Shown piece after piece: positions 1-6,999 of a stretch of 35,255 bases of DNA (position 1 is its first letter; each line of letters starts with the position of its first letter). A program made the position numbers and the translations under genes. Location of the stretch: contig NZ_JAEQNC010000025.1 of assembly GCF_016722925.1 (NCBI RefSeq), forward strand, positions 1-35,255. The letters are read 5' to 3'. Source of the stretch: Phytoamicus setariae (GTDB taxonomy: Bacteria; Pseudomonadota; Alphaproteobacteria; Rhizobiales; Rhizobiaceae). The notes beneath the pieces are model-generated. The model worked only from the letters and a program-made list of their open reading frames with translations, did not search any database and was not told the origin of the DNA.

Positions 1-1
1 G

Positions 2-289
2 GAGGGTGCCCGCCAGCTTGCCGAACGCCATCCGCTGATCGGCGACGTTCGCGGCCACGGGCTCTTCATCGGCATCGAGCTGGTCCATGATCGCGGGAGT
101 CTCGAGCCTGCCGCCGATGCGGTGGATTTCGTCCTGGCGGAGATGAAGCATCGACATCATATTCTGCTCTCCAGCGAGGGGCCGCTCTACAACGTGCTGA
201 AGATCAAGCCGCCGGCTCCCTTCAGCAACGACGACTGCGACCGGTTCCTGACGGCACTCGATGAGGTCTTGACGCGATTTTCCGCGTAG
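2..289 (+). CDS. Class III PLP aminotransferase, C-terminal end only
   Basis: An open frame enters from the left edge and ends at TAG 287-289. About 95 residues are visible. They include GDVRGHGLFIGIEL, a hallmark of the small domain of class III (fold type I) aminotransferases, and the C-terminal LKIKPPAPFSNDDCDRFL, typical of the alanine-glyoxylate aminotransferase 2 / ethanolamine-phosphate phospho-lyase-like branch. The catalytic lysine and PLP site lie outside the window, so the substrate cannot be stated. The gene ends 38 bp before the left inverted repeat of the IS6 remnant, so its link to the sulfur-metabolite genes beyond the IS is doubtful. Family assignment is firm; specificity is unknown. 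Confidence 0.85.
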   Translation, partial: EGARQLAERHPLIGDVRGHGLFIGIELVHDRGSLEPAADAVDFVLAEMKHRHHILLSSEGPLYNVLKIKPPAPFSNDDCDRFLTALDEVLTRFSA

Positions 290-327
290 GTGCGGGGCGA
301 AGCCGCCTGCTTTCCTTGCTGGCAGCA

Positions 328-1140
328 GGCACCGTAAACTTAGTGCTGCCAAGGGAGTTGTCATGTCTGGATGGCGCCCGTTTGGCAATGTGATTTTGGA
401 TGATGGTTGAGCTGGTAGCGTCGCCTTAACTTTGGTGGGGCACAGGATGGCCATCATGGTGCCAGTTTATGCCGCCATCGACAGGGTGATTTCGCTCCAG
501 GTGTTCATGGCGGCGTTTCACAGTTTGCGATGTTCAGCAGGGGTCGTCTTCTTGCGTTGAAGATGGAAGAGGTTTGCGATCGGGCCATGGATGGAGATGA
601 AGCGCTGGCATTGCGCTGCCGACTTGAACCGGATCATGCCTCGCTCTCGTCGTCGAACAGCCCGATGCGAATTCTCCGCCCGGTTATTCAGGCCCTTATG
701 CGAGCGATGCTCGACACTGGGCATGATTTCTCTTCTGGCTACATTGTAGGATCTGAGCTTGTCGGTGATCATGACACGTGGCGCGACGCACTGGCCCTTC
801 AGTAGCTTTCGCATCAATCGAAGGGCCGCCGTCTTGTCGCGACGGCTTTGGATCAGGGCATCGAGAACATGACCATCAGCATCGACGGCGCGCCACAGCC
901 AGTATTTCTTGCCCTTGATAGCAACGACCATTTCGTCCAGATGCCATTTGTCGGCCAAACTTCCCCTGGATCGACGTCGGATGGCACGGGCAGATTCCCG
1001 GCCGAACTTGGCAGCCCATTCGGCGACTGTTTGGAACGAAACTGCCATGCAAACATGGTCCGATATCGCTCGCCTTCACGCCAACTGAACGAAAGCGATA
1101 CGCCCACTTTCCAGCCTGAGCGCGCTAAGTTTACGATGCC
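328..1140 (-). mobile_element. Degenerate IS6-family insertion sequence (813 bp)
   Basis: The ends are matching inverted repeats, 328-346 (GGCACCGTAAACTTAGTGC) and 1122-1140 (reverse complement GGCATCGTAAACTTAGCGC), with 17 of 19 bases identical. The length of about 0.8 kb and the single DDE transposase inside fit the IS6 family. The 8 bp outside each end (320-327 tggcagca, 1141-1148 tctctaag) do not match, so there is no target-site duplication. This fits an old insertion or a recombination product, common for IS6 elements acting in cointegrate formation. The transposase is broken, so the element should not move by itself. It sits between the aminotransferase gene and the ergothioneine cluster and may mark an island edge. 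Confidence 0.8.
467..1107 (-). pseudogene. IS6-type DDE transposase, frameshifted and nonsense-interrupted
   Basis: The frame 1048-518 carries the catalytic core: first Asp in KWHLDEMVVAIKGK, second Asp in ITDKLRSYN, Glu in NNRAENSHRAVRRRER. Upstream, the expected N-terminal HTH piece is recognisable only in another frame (LSFSWREGERYRTMFAW near 1100-1045, then a shift into VSFQTVAEWAAKFG), which implies an indel around 1045. Downstream, TGA at 518-520 follows HRKL, but the same frame continues with NAAMNTWSEITLSMAA to a TAA at 467-469. That is the usual C-terminal tail of this group, so the TGA looks like a CGA-to-TGA nonsense change. Two lesions make this a pseudogene. The exact 5' limit is uncertain. 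Confidence 0.78.
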
Positions 1141-1193
1141 TCTCTAAGTGTTCTCGACCGCCGTCGCGCACGACGGCAGCGGCGGCTCAGAAC

Positions 1194-1213
1194 GCGGAAA
1201 TAATTTCTGCATT
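1194..1213. repeat. Imperfect palindrome GCGGAAATAATTTCTGCATT
   Basis: This 20-bp site differs at one base from the perfect palindrome at 35017-35039 near the other end of the window. It lies in the 133-bp gap between the IS6 remnant and the end of the ergothionase gene, where no gene is seen. It could be an operator for an unseen regulator or a relic of a rearranged promoter. The function is unknown. Confidence 0.5.
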
Positions 1214-1273
1214 CTAGTACCGCTCAAAATCTACCGCCTTGATAGGATTCAAACGGCGCCTTGGGACGCAGAG

Positions 1274-2821
1274 CTAAACGGCATTTACCTTTGGCTGCAT
1301 CGAAATGTCGTATTTGCTGATCATTGCCACTATCTGCGTGATGTCGCCACTCAACACGCTCAGGTCGTCGAGTGAACCCACACGGTCGCGAACGGCCTTG
1401 TAGCTGGCTTCAGCGCCTATGCCCAGCTTTTCAGGCATGCCCCTGAGTTCGAGCGCATGGGCAGAGACCAGCAGTTCAATCGCTACCAGGTAGCGGAAGC
1501 GTTCGATGATCGAGCCGGTCTTTTCCACGACACGCGGTGCCATGGAAGCCTGGTCTTCGATGCTGTCCGACACGGCAATCGGCGCCAGTGAAATCGGGTT
1601 GGCCAGATGGCGAATGTCGGCTTCCATCGCCGCAATGGCCTTTTGCAGAACTGCAAATCCGCTTCGGTTCTGTCCTTCCGGCACCAGAAAGCGCGGCAAT
1701 TCGGATGTGGCGGGGGACATCAACTTCATCAGCCGATAGGCCGTACCTGTCGCACAGTGTGCGATGGCCTGCCCAAGGCGCTCCCACGACAGCACGAACG
1801 CCACTATGTCGAAGTTGCCGTTGGACAGAATTTCTCCCTCGGCCGGCAGCACTACGGGGTTGTCGCCGGAACTTGCTAGTTCAATTTCCGTCGCAGCGCG
1901 GACTTCATCGATTGCATGTCGCAGCGCGCCCAGCACTTGCGGGACGCAGCGATAGCTCAGCGGGTCCTGAATGCGCCTCGCGGCTCCGTCGTCAAACAAA
2001 GCGCTGCCCGCCAGTAGGCTGCGAAGTTGCGCGCCGACGACTCTCTGTCCGAATGCGGGCCGCGCGGCCAGCACACGATCGTCAAGTACGGTGAGGTTGG
2101 CGCGGAACGCCTCAAAATTCAAAGAAATCGCCTTGAGCGACCAGTCGAAGACCTGCTCTATGTCCTCGATCTTCAGACAGGCCTGCCCGACGGAAAGGCT
2201 GTTGGCCCCCACCAGCGCATGCCCATCCTTGGCGCGAATATTGAGCGGCTTCAGGCCCGTCCGCTCAAGCGCGACGGATGCCGGCAGGATTTCCCCGCCA
2301 TATTCGACCTCGCCATGACCGAGAAGCGCCATGCCCATATGGGCAAGCGGAGCCAGATCAGCCGCGCCGATCGAACCCCATGACGGAATAACCGGATGCA
2401 CGCCGGCGTTCAACGCCGCAACGAGCCCATGGAACACGCCGGAAGATACGCCGGTGCCCCCTCTCGACATGCAGGCAATGCGCACCGCCATGATCGCGCG
2501 AACCTCATCCTGCGCAAGCGCGGGCCCGACGCCGACCGCGTGGCCATGCGGCACGCGCAGCTGAAACTCGATCAGATCGTCTTCGCTCAGCCGCGTATCT
2601 ACACCCGCGCCCAATCCGGTGTTCAATCCGTATACCGGCAGGTTGAGTGCCAGATGACGCTCGACGACGGCACGCGCTGCATTGACGCGCTTGTCCGCCT
2701 CGCTGGTGATGACGACAGAGTGATGTCTCCTGGCGATCGCGGCAATTTCCTCGATCTTTGGCGGCGTGGCGCCCAGGGAAATGATCGGCGGCACAACCAG
2801 GGATACAGGATGGGAGGTCAT
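1274..2821 (-). CDS. Ergothionase (histidine ammonia-lyase superfamily, no MIO triad)
   Basis: Likely removes trimethylamine from ergothioneine to give thiourocanate, a cytosolic first step. The 515-residue protein matches the HAL/PAL fold family in length and motifs: YGLNTGLGAG at 64-73, QLRVPHGHAVG near 87-97, and GSIGAADLAPLAHMGMALLG near 149-168. In true HAL the last motif reads GASGDLAPL and Ala-Ser-Gly cyclises to the MIO electrophile. Here it is GAADLAPL, one residue shorter and without the Ser-Gly pair, so MIO cannot form the usual way. Ergothionases are known HAL relatives whose trimethylammonium leaving group makes MIO unnecessary, and every other enzyme of that pathway lies next door. 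The start at 2821 (MTSHPVS) follows AAGGA about 9 nt upstream; an open extension to 3094 has no family similarity. It is divergent from the operon at 3239. Confidence 0.85.
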   Translation of the reverse strand: MTSHPVSLVVPPIISLGATPPKIEEIAAIARRHHSVVITSEADKRVNAARAVVERHLALNLPVYGLNTGLGAGVDTRLSEDDLIEFQLRVPHGHAVGVGPALAQDEVRAIMAVRIACMSRGGTGVSSGVFHGLVAALNAGVHPVIPSWGSIGAADLAPLAHMGMALLGHGEVEYGGEILPASVALERTGLKPLNIRAKDGHALVGANSLSVGQACLKIEDIEQVFDWSLKAISLNFEAFRANLTVLDDRVLAARPAFGQRVVGAQLRSLLAGSALFDDGAARRIQDPLSYRCVPQVLGALRHAIDEVRAATEIELASSGDNPVVLPAEGEILSNGNFDIVAFVLSWERLGQAIAHCATGTAYRLMKLMSPATSELPRFLVPEGQNRSGFAVLQKAIAAMEADIRHLANPISLAPIAVSDSIEDQASMAPRVVEKTGSIIERFRYLVAIELLVSAHALELRGMPEKLGIGAEASYKAVRDRVGSLDDLSVLSGDITQIVAMISKYDISMQPKVNAV

Positions 2822-3238
2822 ATGGTCGTCCTTACAATTCAGTATTTCGAATTCACGCCGCCGCATGGCGCATCGCTCACGTCGTTCTTGCACTTCCACG
2901 CCGCACACCCGGCCCGCCCCTGCCGGCCAAGGCAGGGCAGTCAATCCCGAGACTATTGGTGATCCGGCCTTGATAACCGTTCGCGCATCCTGACATCGGC
3001 GCAGCCGAAAGCACGGATCGTGTAGACACCGACTACCACGGCTCCCTCCACCGACAGGATATCCCAAATCCTGTATGGGCCATGTCGCAGCCACCGCTAA
3101 AACAGCAGTTGCAAAACCACATATTTTGTCCAGAAATTGGGATATCCCGCATCAGTCCCGAGCCGCCTAAGGTGGCTTGACCGGCTCCACAGCTTTCCAT
3201 GCGAGCAGCCGTAACATGGCTTATCCCAAGGAAGTCTC
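2822..3238. promoter_or_regulatory. Divergent promoter region with two inverted TTGGGATATCC boxes
   Basis: This 417-bp gap separates the start codons of ergothionase (minus) and hydantoinase (plus), so both pathway arms must be transcribed from it. It contains GGATATCCCAA at 3057-3067 and its exact reverse complement TTGGGATATCC at 3137-3147, about 80 bp apart, each with the palindromic core GGATATCC. Paired boxes in a divergent promoter suggest operators for one regulator, and the LysR-type protein at 8704-9909 is the nearest candidate. No convincing sigma-70 hexamers could be fixed by eye. The part nearest ergothionase (2822-3050) is open in its frame but has no recognisable protein similarity. 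Confidence 0.55.
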
Positions 3239-4621
3239 ATGTCCGATTTTGATCTCGTTCTCAAAGGCAAGCTGGTGCTCGCCGATCGCATCGTCCCATC
3301 GGGATTTGTGGCTGTGCGCGACGGCATTGTCGCCATAATTGGGCAAGGCGCGATGCCGGGTGCGAGCGAGAGCCACGATCTGGGTGAAGCCCTGATCATG
3401 CCGGGCGCCATCGATGCCCAGGTTCACTCGCTCTCGCAGAAAAACCAGGAAGACTTCATCTGGTCGACCCGCGCAGCCGCAGCCGGCGGCATCACGACGA
3501 TCGTTGACATGCCCTATGATGAAGGCAATCTCGTCTGCTCTGCGGCTTCATTCAAAAGCAAGGTCGTGCATGCGGAAAAGCAGGCCCGGATCGATTTTGC
3601 TCTTTATGGCACAATTGACCCGGAGGAAGGTGCTGTACGCATTGCCGAACAGGCAGCAGCCGGCGCGGCGGCCTTCAAGTTTTCGACGTTCGGCACGGAC
3701 CCCAAGCGCTTTCCACGCATTCCCGCAGCGCTGATGGCCGAATGCTTTGCAGAAGTCGCCAAAACCGGACTGACAGCAGGCGTTCACAACGAAAACGATG
3801 AATATGTGAATACGGCAATGGCTGCGGTGAAGGCGGCCGGCATCACCGATTACACCGCCCATGGCCTGTCGCGGCCACCGCTGACGGAGCTTCTGGCCAT
3901 GCTGGAAATTTATGAAATTGGTGCGGCGACCAATTGCCCGGCCCATGTGGTCCACTGCTCGCTCGAACGTGGCTATCAAATCGCCGCCAACTACCGAACC
4001 CAGGGCTATGCCGCCACGGCGGAATGCCTCATCCACTATCTAATGCTTGACGAGGAAACCGATGCACGCCGCCTGGGCGGGCGCTCCAAATGCAACCCGC
4101 CGCTCAGACCCCGTGCAGAAGTCGAAGCCCTGTGGCGTCAGCTGGCCAGCGGCAATGTCACGCTGCTGTCCACCGATCACGTCAGCTGGTCGCTCGATCG
4201 CAAGACCAATCCGGATATGCTTGCCAATGCATCCGGCCTGCCCGGACTGGAAACCATGGTCCCGCTGTTCGTCAAAGGCGCGATGGAACGTGGGGTGCCG
4301 CTTTTCTGGGGCGCACGCCTGATGGCTTATAATCCGGCCCGCCATTTCCGCATCGACCACGTCAAGGGCGCGCTGGAGCTCGGCAAGCATGCCGACATCA
4401 CCGTGCTGACACCGGAGCCTTATGTCTATGACGCGGCCAAGAGCGGCAACAACATTGCCGGCTGGTCGCCTTTTGACGGCACGACATTGCCCTACCGCGT
4501 TGCCGCGACCTATGGCCGTGGCCGTCTTGCCTACGACGGGACGAATGTGGTGGCCGAGCCGGGATGCGGCGCGTTTGTCCGTCCTCCCGCTTCAATCCGG
4601 CTCGATGAGACGCGGATATGA
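3239..4621 (+). CDS. Hydantoinase / dihydropyrimidinase-like amidohydrolase
   Basis: Predicted to open the hydantoin ring (hydantoin-5-propionate to N-carbamoyl-glutamate) late in ergothioneine breakdown. The 460-residue protein shows the cyclic amidohydrolase layout: IMPGAIDAQVHSLSQK near the N-terminus, the candidate carboxylated lysine in AAFKFSTFG, VHNENDE, HVVHCSL, and the final Asp in STDHVSW. The first metal motif reads QVH instead of HxH; a QVH form also occurs in some dihydroorotase-like proteins, so it is not proof of inactivity. SLSQK replaces the FREPG seen in dihydroorotases. It is the first gene of a plus-strand operon and overlaps the M20 hydrolase by ATGA. Allantoinase or dihydropyrimidinase activity is possible on sequence alone; the neighbours point to the ergothioneine route. 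Confidence 0.82.
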   Translation: MSDFDLVLKGKLVLADRIVPSGFVAVRDGIVAIIGQGAMPGASESHDLGEALIMPGAIDAQVHSLSQKNQEDFIWSTRAAAAGGITTIVDMPYDEGNLVCSAASFKSKVVHAEKQARIDFALYGTIDPEEGAVRIAEQAAAGAAAFKFSTFGTDPKRFPRIPAALMAECFAEVAKTGLTAGVHNENDEYVNTAMAAVKAAGITDYTAHGLSRPPLTELLAMLEIYEIGAATNCPAHVVHCSLERGYQIAANYRTQGYAATAECLIHYLMLDEETDARRLGGRSKCNPPLRPRAEVEALWRQLASGNVTLLSTDHVSWSLDRKTNPDMLANASGLPGLETMVPLFVKGAMERGVPLFWGARLMAYNPARHFRIDHVKGALELGKHADITVLTPEPYVYDAAKSGNNIAGWSPFDGTTLPYRVAATYGRGRLAYDGTNVVAEPGCGAFVRPPASIRLDETRI

Positions 4622-5874
4622 GCGGCAAGCGCAATCTTGCCGTATCGGCAGAGCGCATCGGAGCCGATCTGGATGCGCTGGCTGCCATCACCGAAGAAGG
4701 CAGGCCGTGGACGCGCCGCGCTTTCACGCCGATGCACCTGGAAGGGCGCGCCTATCTTGAGCGGCGTTTCCGCGATGCCGGCCTGGACACGCATATCGAC
4801 GCCAGCGGCAACCTGATCGGTCGTCGCAACGGAAAAGACCCGGCGCTCGGCGTGATCATGCTCGGCTCACATTCCGATACGGTGCCTGACGGTGGCCGCT
4901 TTGACGGTGTCGCAGGCGTTGTGGCGGCACTGGAAGTGGCGCGCGCGTTGGCGGAAGCCGGCGTTCAGCTTGATCATACATTGGAAGTCGTCGACTTCCT
5001 GGCCGAGGAGGTTTCCATCTTCGGCGTTTCGTGCATCGGCAGTCGCGGCATGGCGGGGTTGCGCCCCGCGGAGTGGCTGAGCAGGGAAGCCAGCGGCATG
5101 ACCTTGGCCGAAGGGCTCGCGATCGCCGGCGGCAATCCGGATCAGTTGATGAAGCGCGCCGATGTCAGGGGCTTTCTCGAGCTGCATATCGAGCAAGGGC
5201 CGATCCTCGAAGCGGAACACTGCAATATCGGCATTGTCACCGCAATCGCCGGCATCACCCGGATTGAAGTCACAGTCGAAGGGCGTGCCGATCATGCCGG
5301 AACCACGCCGATGAACGCCCGATGCGATGCGCTGAGCGCTGCCATGCGGCTGGTTCTCGGCATCGAAACAAGCGCAGCAACGCTTGCCAAGGGGCCGTGC
5401 CATTTCGTGGCGACTGTCGGTGAATTTGCGATGCTGCCCAATGCGGCCAATGTCGTGCCATCGCATGTAAGGCTTCTGATCGATGCCCGCTCGGAGCTGC
5501 GCGACGATATCGAAGCGTTCACGGCACAGCTTGAAGCATTGTGCGCTGAGGTCACCGCCACCTCCGGCGCCGTCATTGCCGCACGGCCGATCTCGGACGC
5601 TTCGGCGGTGCCTATGCATACCGATGTTATCGATCTTCTCGGTCAAAGCGCGGATGCGCTTGGCATCAGCCAGCGCCTGATGGCGTCCGGCGCAGGACAT
5701 GATGCCGCCTTTATGGCGCGGATCTCCAAAGCGGGAATGGTTTTCATCCCCTGCCGCGACGGGCGCAGCCACGCGCCTGAGGAATGGGCCGAAAACGAAG
5801 ACATAGCCTTGGGAACCGCCGTGCTCATGGAAACGGTGAGAACACTAGACCAGCAATTGAAGGAAGAAAAATAA
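4618..5874 (+). CDS. M20 hydantoinase/carbamoylase-family amidohydrolase (N-carbamoyl-glutamate hydrolase)
   Basis: Likely hydrolyses N-carbamoyl-L-glutamate to glutamate, CO2 and ammonia, the last step of the pathway. The 418-residue protein has the dizinc signatures of the beta-ureidopropionase / N-carbamoyl-L-amino-acid hydrolase group: GSHSDTVPDGGRFDG (metal His and bridging Asp), DFLAEEVSIFG (paired Glu), LELHIEQGP, the dimerisation-domain motif ADHAGTTPM, and SGAGHDAAF near the C-terminus. It overlaps the hydantoinase stop by ATGA and runs into the DUF917 gene by TAATG, so the three should be translationally coupled. A hydantoinase followed by a carbamoylase is the standard pair that ends pyrimidine or hydantoin degradation. 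The family call is strong; the glutamate assignment comes from context. Confidence 0.85.
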   Translation: MSGKRNLAVSAERIGADLDALAAITEEGRPWTRRAFTPMHLEGRAYLERRFRDAGLDTHIDASGNLIGRRNGKDPALGVIMLGSHSDTVPDGGRFDGVAGVVAALEVARALAEAGVQLDHTLEVVDFLAEEVSIFGVSCIGSRGMAGLRPAEWLSREASGMTLAEGLAIAGGNPDQLMKRADVRGFLELHIEQGPILEAEHCNIGIVTAIAGITRIEVTVEGRADHAGTTPMNARCDALSAAMRLVLGIETSAATLAKGPCHFVATVGEFAMLPNAANVVPSHVRLLIDARSELRDDIEAFTAQLEALCAEVTATSGAVIAARPISDASAVPMHTDVIDLLGQSADALGISQRLMASGAGHDAAFMARISKAGMVFIPCRDGRSHAPEEWAENEDIALGTAVLMETVRTLDQQLKEEK

Positions 5875-6965
5875 TGGGACGCATTCTCACTGAAAAAGAT
5901 GTCGAGCCGGCAGTGCTCGGCGGTTCGGTCTATGCTGCCGGCGGTGGCGGATGGGCCGATCACGGCCGCAAACTTGGACATGCCGCCGTTTGCGCTGGCC
6001 AGCCGGAACTGATCGATATTGAAGAACTTACCCCGGACGAGTGGGTCGCCACCGCCGCAGCGATCGGCGCACCGGCATCGACCACCGCATGGGAGATGCA
6101 GGGCATCGATTATGTCAAAGCCGTTCGGATGCTGCAGGATGAGCTTGGCGAGCGCGTTTCCGCCTTGATGGTCGGGCAGAACGGCAAATCCTCAACACTG
6201 AATGCCTGGCTGCCATCGGCAATCCTCGGCACCAAGGTTCTGGATGCCGTCGGCGACATGCGCGCCCATCCGACCGGCGATATGGGGTCCATCGGCATGG
6301 CAAGCTCGCCCGAGCAGATGATCCAGACCGCCGTCGGCGGCAACAGGGCGGAAAACCGCTACATCGAAGTGGTGGTGCGCGGCGCCACGGCCAAAGTGTC
6401 GCCGATCCTGCGCACGGCGTCGGACCAGTCCGGCGGCTTTATCGCATCGTGCCGCAACCCGTTGCGCGCCTCCTATGTCAAGCAGAATGCCGCGCTCGGC
6501 GGCATCAGCCGCGCGTTGAAACTCGGCGAAGCGATGATCGCGGCACAGGGCCGCGGTGGTCATGCCGTGATCGATGCGATTGTTGCCACGACCGGCGGAT
6601 CGATCCTGATCGAAGCGGACGTAACGGCAAAGTCGGTTGTCTATACGGCAGAGGCATTTGACGTGGGCACGGTCACGCTCGGCAGCGGTTCTGGCGCCAT
6701 GACCCTGCACATCATGAACGAGTACATGGCCGTCGATACCGCCGATGGCACGCGCCTGGCGACGTTTCCTGACGTGATCACCACCCTCTCGCCGGATGCC
6801 GAGGCGCTCAGCGTCGGCCAGTTGCAAATCGGCCAGCGCGTTTTCCTTTTGCATGTGCCAAAGACAATCATTCCGCTGGCATCCAGCGTAAAGGACCCGG
6901 CTGTCTATCCGGTTGTCGAAAAAGCACTTGGCATTTCAATCGCCGAATACGCCCTTTCGAAGTGA
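5874..6965 (+). CDS. DUF917-family protein, probable thiohydantoin desulfurase
   Basis: The 363-residue protein starts at the ATG inside TAATG at 5872-5876, giving MGRILTEKDVEP. It carries DUF917 hallmarks: GGSVYAAGGGGWADHG near the N-terminus, VGQNGKSSTLN, DMRAHPTGDMGSIGM around residues 125-140, and a C-terminal domain with TLSPDAEAL and QIGQRVFLLHVP. DUF917 is poorly characterised and often sits beside hydantoinases. In the reconstituted ergothioneine pathway, a new enzyme type removes sulfur from a thiohydantoin intermediate between thiourocanate hydratase and hydantoinase. This gene fills that one otherwise empty step, so it would release H2S and give hydantoin-5-propionate. The reaction is inferred from position and process of elimination; the catalytic residues are not identified here. 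Confidence 0.78.
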   Translation: MGRILTEKDVEPAVLGGSVYAAGGGGWADHGRKLGHAAVCAGQPELIDIEELTPDEWVATAAAIGAPASTTAWEMQGIDYVKAVRMLQDELGERVSALMVGQNGKSSTLNAWLPSAILGTKVLDAVGDMRAHPTGDMGSIGMASSPEQMIQTAVGGNRAENRYIEVVVRGATAKVSPILRTASDQSGGFIASCRNPLRASYVKQNAALGGISRALKLGEAMIAAQGRGGHAVIDAIVATTGGSILIEADVTAKSVVYTAEAFDVGTVTLGSGSGAMTLHIMNEYMAVDTADGTRLATFPDVITTLSPDAEALSVGQLQIGQRVFLLHVPKTIIPLASSVKDPAVYPVVEKALGISIAEYALSK

Positions 6966-6999
6966 TTGCTGCTGCCTGTGAATGACAAGGATCGATACT

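Noticed and set aside
305-330. GCCTGCT/AGCAGGC hairpin as terminator of the aminotransferase gene
   Set aside because: The right arm runs into the IS6 inverted repeat and there is no T-run, so it may be a chance product of the insertion.
1274-2821. Histidine utilisation (hut) locus as an explanation for the HAL- and urocanase-like genes
   Set aside because: Both enzymes lack the catalytic hallmarks of the histidine pathway, and the partners are hydantoinase, carbamoylase and DUF917, not imidazolonepropionase and formiminoglutamate enzymes.
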